Below, piece by piece: positions 23,501 through 25,621 of a stretch of 25,621 bases of DNA. The translations under genes and the position numbers were made by a program. The stretch is from CAYRSS01 sp964426945 (GTDB lineage: Bacteria; Planctomycetota; Phycisphaerae; UBA1845). A model generated the notes under the pieces. The model saw only the letters and a program-made list of their open reading frames with translations. It was not told the DNA's origin and ran no database searches. Location: the NCBI GenBank assembly GCA_964426945.1, contig CAYRSS010000057.1, forward strand, positions 1 to 25,621. The letters are read 5' to 3'. Numbering within the stretch: the stretch's first letter is position 1; each line of letters opens with the position of its first letter.

Positions 23501-24439
23501 CTCGATCGGAGTGAGGCTATCGCCAGTCGCAACGACGCTGGAGAGGTGCGGCAGGACGAAGGGGACCGCACCAGGGCGACACGAGATCAGGAAGCGAAGG
23601 TGTTGCCTTGCCCGCATGCACGTGTTGAGCAAGCCATCGAGATTCGCGCGACGATGGGCGTCGTCGAGCACGAGTACGGAGGCCACTGAAGGCAGCGCGT
23701 TGATGTCCTCGGCAGTCCACGACGCAATCGGATCCGCGAAGAGGATCTTGGGCAGTTGCTTGTTACCTTCCGAGAGACGAGCCAACTCAAGGAGCAGGCG
23801 GCTCTTGCCGCATCCCCCCGCGGCGGTCAGGATTCGAACGGTCTCGTCCGATTCCAGGAAGGCCGTCAGCTCCGCCAGCTCGGCGTCGCGCCCCACGAAT
23901 GGTGCTTGGTGATTGAAGATTCGGGCGCGCTCGACATCCAGCTCAGCACGGAAGAACCGCCGCCAAGCCTGGAAAATACCGGACGGGGGAGCGAGTGCTC
24001 CCTGATCCCGGACCCAGGTCAGGCTGGAGAGGATATCCGCTCGCAGGTCTGGCAGCTCGGTTTCTTTGTACAGCAGGGCTCGTCCCACCTCGGCCCGAAA
24101 TCCTTCGAGCAGTGCCTTCTCCTCCTCCGGCGCCCCGGGGTCGACCGGAAGCAGGAAGGCGAGGACGGGGATTTCGCTCTCCATCGCGTGACGGTATTCA
24201 GCTCGCGTGTAGGAGATGTCACTGTCCGGCAGTTTGGACCCGTACCGCGGCCCGACGATGATGACCACGACATCCGCACGGCGTACTTCTCGAAGACAAA
24301 CCTCGATCGACTGCTCCGGCCGGGCGCCGAAGGCCTCCATGTTCAGCACTTCGTAGCCTGCGGTTCGCAGCGCTGAGAGCGCACGAGCCCGAGGCTCCTC
24401 CAACCCTCTCGAAACGGAACTGAGAAAGACCTTGATCAT
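20576..24439 (-). CDS. DUF4062-STAND NTPase with long helical C-terminal region
   Basis: This is a 1287-residue predicted sensor. Residues 1-100 are a DUF4062 domain (MIKVFLSSVSRGLEEPR, ADVVVIIVGPRYGS, SYTRAEYRHA, IPVLAFLLP), a TIR-like flavodoxin fold found at the head of many STAND proteins. The STAND NTPase follows: FVGR at 181-184, P-loop AAGGCGKSR (206-214), Walker B VLVLDDAH (255-262) and sensor RFLISCRPG (282-290). A winged-helix-like stretch comes near 430-460. The last 750 residues are alpha-helical repeats of HEAT/ARM type, including DEVPNVRRLAVFALPSF. The architecture parallels Avs-type antiviral STANDs, where the repeats bind a phage protein. The ATG at 24439 is preferred over the in-frame GTG at 24481 because the domain starts there, and GAAGG precedes it. 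It lies 43 bases after the methyltransferase gene and is coupled to the HEPN gene. An antiviral role is inferred. Confidence 0.85.
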   Translation of the reverse strand: MIKVFLSSVSRGLEEPRARALSALRTAGYEVLNMEAFGARPEQSIEVCLREVRRADVVVIIVGPRYGSKLPDSDISYTRAEYRHAMESEIPVLAFLLPVDPGAPEEEKALLEGFRAEVGRALLYKETELPDLRADILSSLTWVRDQGALAPPSGIFQAWRRFFRAELDVERARIFNHQAPFVGRDAELAELTAFLESDETVRILTAAGGCGKSRLLLELARLSEGNKQLPKILFADPIASWTAEDINALPSVASVLVLDDAHRRANLDGLLNTCMRARQHLRFLISCRPGAVPFVLPHLSSVVATGDSLTPIELKPLSREAALDLAARCLTTKYEGLAERLISVSGGNPLFISVGARCIVEEAVPPELLVGSSEKFKAAALDRMVQPPWQDAGEAARRIKLLRLLSTIGPVPDRHQQTIERLAHHLNCQGSELVAELASLEAEGLIRRRASTLRVVPDVLADHLLHRAAVTDAGEPTGYVEEIQREFGDGFLGNILANAAELGWKGEATGKHGSVLEQVWRAIIDELPNRTNVQREELLDDLTRAARYSPEEVLRVIEWLRDHPDAPRDKMLEAWGIADSSERLNDSLSGLLRVVATHPDYTRQAVAILWEMAKEDARPTNPHPAHPRRVLEDLLSYDFSRSAAVQRVAVATVIEKLKDSRRTDQMAWAVALLRKPLERHVNSTAYRRRVVTLGSGPLGPYLSTYAEFRREVVAYLQTIARTLRLAEALAAIKILGSLLHRPEALFGREVDDDELDAWVPEATAGADILSDIASTAALPFARYAARRELREFLPVRWPDLARVIESVLIRTPTEPSEQLFDILMGAPWQERDDDWPAEQARFRDECERAASEFWVGHDASSSVVGALLSVYEGLGETVRTDFANEGMLVSALIRANVEQGASFLEALVAKGNDTAMRLVPLALFALHRAGREEQAYEFVRRTGSSDDARLRASVAGSLRSLIRDGGASADVLNLVSSFLNDEVPNVRRLAVFALPSFAKSAPLLALELVVKVNWDGDQWLADAVCEVLRTHHGLDASLLTDEQIDVLLAQVEQLPTLEAHMDGVLAFVAYASGRRPEQTLSTLLRRVEAAERTSGPTGTSKGNPIPHSAHNLSLSGFRQSGRSRDLLRRIRDAFPRMSALGAYWLSTLFHAAASSNEDVVAVLKEWAESLDPAEVISAASLLGEFDHATVFSLHELVATLLEAGERHGSACYESVAGALCRLAIGGVYSGGTKGPSPRLLNDKAEAARLAAFYANSLPVRQFYEDLVRHAEDSIKREAEQFEEEDDE

Positions 24440-24482
24440 GCCAAACCTTCGGGCTGACGAATGCGCGCAAGTGGCGCGCACC

Positions 24483-25621
24483 CTACACCTGGAACACCTT
24501 CAGCACCTCGTCCCCGTAGTGGTTGATCACTTTGACTGCGATCTTGCCAGACTCGGGGCGAGGGAAGGGGCGGCTTTCGGTGCTGTAGAGGGTCGACCAG
24601 GCGGATTCGTCGACTTCCGCCCGCAGGGCGCGCTTCAGCTTGTCGTAGGGGCCGTCGCCGTCCTTTGCCGCCCCGGTGAAGTACGCGTGCCGGACGAAGA
24701 AGCTCTCGCCGTTGTACTCGGTGTCGATGAACCAGCAGGCGATGTCGTCGGTGGACGCACTGCGAATCTGGCCGGTGGTCGGGTCGTAGACGTCCACGCC
24801 CTTGATCTCGACCGTCAGACTCCCGCCCTTGTCGCTGACGATCTCCACGTCCGGCTCGCCGAAGACCATGAACAGGTTCCCGGCGCCCGTCTTCTTGAGC
24901 AGGTCGTCGCTCATCGCCAGGTCGGGGTTCATCTTGGTCGGAAGCACGGTCAGCTTGCCGTAGCGCTTGACCTCTTCCGACACGCTCGCATCGAACGCGA
25001 AGCCGCAGACCACGAGCAGGTCGTAGCCCACGCCCTGCACGGCCTCCTTCGCGGCCTCCTTGATCTGATGGGCGCCGACGGTCCCGTGCTCCGGCCCGAG
25101 CGAGACGGCCACGCGCCGCGTCACTCCCTCCCCCTTCGATGGGGAGGGCGGGGGCGCGCCCGGCCCGGCGGACGCCTCGCCTTCCCCATCGGCGGGGACG
25201 CCCGTCCAACGCTCGGTGTACTCGCCGGCCGCTTGAATCCACGTGCCCGCGAAGGGGTCGAGGCGGTCGAAGACCAGCCGCTCGCTCTTGCGCGTGTTCT
25301 GCACGCCGGCCTTGCGGAGGTTGTCGAGGATCATCGTCGCGAAGTCCTGCTGGCGCCTGGCCTCATGCTCGCTGACCGTGCCGGACAGGTCCTCGTCGGC
25401 CGGCGAGAGGACACGGTGCGGCGAGAGGCTTTCGACGGTGAATGGCCCTGAGACGCGGATGCGCTTGTTGTCCTCATAGGGCTGGTCGAAGAGCGTCTCG
25501 GTCTCGGCGCGGCGGGCGATGGCCGCGTCGATCTGCTCGCGGGTCATGCCTTCCTTGATGTCCGGGTTGTTGGCGATGGACTTGAGCGTCACGTGCGGCA
25601 CGCGCTGGTAGACGAAGCCCT
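24483..25621 (-). CDS. C-terminal part of a probable DNA methyltransferase (partial)
   Basis: The gene enters from the right edge and ends at TAG 24483, with 379 codons visible. The reading begins GFVYQRVPHVTLKSIANN. It continues with ETLFDQPYEDNKRIRVSGPF and VESLSPHRVL, then GFAFDASVSEEVKRYGKLTVLPTKMNPDLAMSDDLL and a beta-rich end (FFVRHAYF, KIAVKVINHYGDEVLKVF). I recognise this layout from large adenine-specific DNA methyltransferases related to type III Mod proteins, but the catalytic DPPY and FxGxG motifs lie outside the window, so the class is inferred. The segment PPPSPSKGEG comes from an inserted palindromic repeat at about 25126-25148. The protein would mark host DNA as self in a defence locus. 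A helicase or nuclease partner may lie further right. Confidence 0.65.
   Translation of the reverse strand, partial: GFVYQRVPHVTLKSIANNPDIKEGMTREQIDAAIARRAETETLFDQPYEDNKRIRVSGPFTVESLSPHRVLSPADEDLSGTVSEHEARRQQDFATMILDNLRKAGVQNTRKSERLVFDRLDPFAGTWIQAAGEYTERWTGVPADGEGEASAGPGAPPPSPSKGEGVTRRVAVSLGPEHGTVGAHQIKEAAKEAVQGVGYDLLVVCGFAFDASVSEEVKRYGKLTVLPTKMNPDLAMSDDLLKKTGAGNLFMVFGEPDVEIVSDKGGSLTVEIKGVDVYDPTTGQIRSASTDDIACWFIDTEYNGESFFVRHAYFTGAAKDGDGPYDKLKRALRAEVDESAWSTLYSTESRPFPRPESGKIAVKVINHYGDEVLKVFQV
25126..25148. repeat. REP-like palindrome inside the methyltransferase gene
   Basis: CCCTCCCC-CTTCGAT-GGGGAGGG is a perfect 8-bp inverted repeat with a 7-base loop, followed by GCGGGGG. Elements of this wording are widespread interspersed repeats in GC-rich genomes. 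Here it is read through in frame and contributes a Pro/Ser/Gly/Lys stretch in a linker. Confidence 0.6.

Larger units (their letters stand above)
10768..25621. mobile_element. Integrated island in ssrA, right end outside the window
   Basis: Everything right of ssrA to the window end is read as one integrated element. It has an integrase abutting the attachment site, a prim-pol/DUF3987 replication protein, two excisionase-like HTH proteins, then nuclease/translocase, STAND, HEPN and methyltransferase genes, all on the minus strand. The HEPN-STAND part looks visibly less GC-rich than the backbone. No capsid, tail or conjugation gene is seen, which fits a phage-satellite-like or integrative defence element. 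The far boundary is unknown, and nested insertions cannot be excluded. Confidence 0.7.

Noticed and set aside
10768..25621. Far attachment site as a direct copy of the ssrA 3' end
   Set aside because: Reading by eye I found no second copy of GGTTCAATTCC followed by CGCCTCC in the window, so the site is probably further right.
1..25621. CRISPR array, tRNA or rRNA genes
   Set aside because: No regularly spaced repeats and no cloverleaf or rRNA-like segment were seen. tmRNA is the only RNA gene I can support.

Overview
The window is high-GC bacterial DNA, most likely from a planctomycete (Planctomycetota). The best clue is the tyrosine recombinase, whose catalytic block reads LRQSCEKEW...WIGHS...HYAN...FRKAAG, a variant I associate with planctomycete integrases. 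Metal-transport permeases fused to DtxR-type domains also fit the PVC group, where Chlamydia has the YtgCR fusion. No rRNA is present to confirm the assignment.

Left part (1-10767) is chromosomal backbone. A four-gene manganese/zinc ABC importer (TroA-like binding protein, ATPase, two permeases, 5043 down to 408, minus strand) is divergent from mntR (5304-5774, plus strand). A perfect 16-bp palindrome and an imperfect TGTA/TACA site lie between them, one of them on the importer promoter. A 34-residue hydrophobic peptide gene (5793-5897) converges on mntR over a shared stem-loop that contains both stop codons. Next is a minus-strand operon of archaeal-type Glu-tRNA(Gln) amidotransferase (gatE, gatD) and a family 9 glycosyltransferase. 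tmRNA (ssrA, 10419-10767, plus strand) closes the backbone, with a TTGAGG-17-TAGAAT promoter.

Right part (10768 to beyond 25621) is an integrated element inserted at the 3' end of ssrA, with every gene on the minus strand. The integrase gene reads into the ssrA 3' end, and its own 3' part carries an intrinsic terminator oriented to end ssrA transcription. Behind it are a repeat-rich non-coding stretch, a prim-pol/DUF3987 replication protein, two small overlapping HTH/excisionase-like proteins and a hypothetical protein. The cargo follows: a NurA-HerA nuclease/translocase pair, then a translationally coupled pair made of a DUF4062-STAND NTPase with a long helical C-terminal region and a small protein with a HEPN-type R-x4-H motif, then the C-terminal part of a probable DNA methyltransferase running out of the window. 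The replication and excision genes with defence-type cargo resemble a phage-satellite-like or integrative defence island. The far attachment site is not in the window.

The best candidate for an undescribed system is the DUF4062-STAND plus HEPN pair (19857-24439): a predicted sensor NTPase with a predicted RNase partner, joined by a GTGA stop/start overlap and downstream of a DNA-modification gene. The other unexpected items are the archaeal-type GatDE in a bacterium and the DtxR fusions on both importer permeases.
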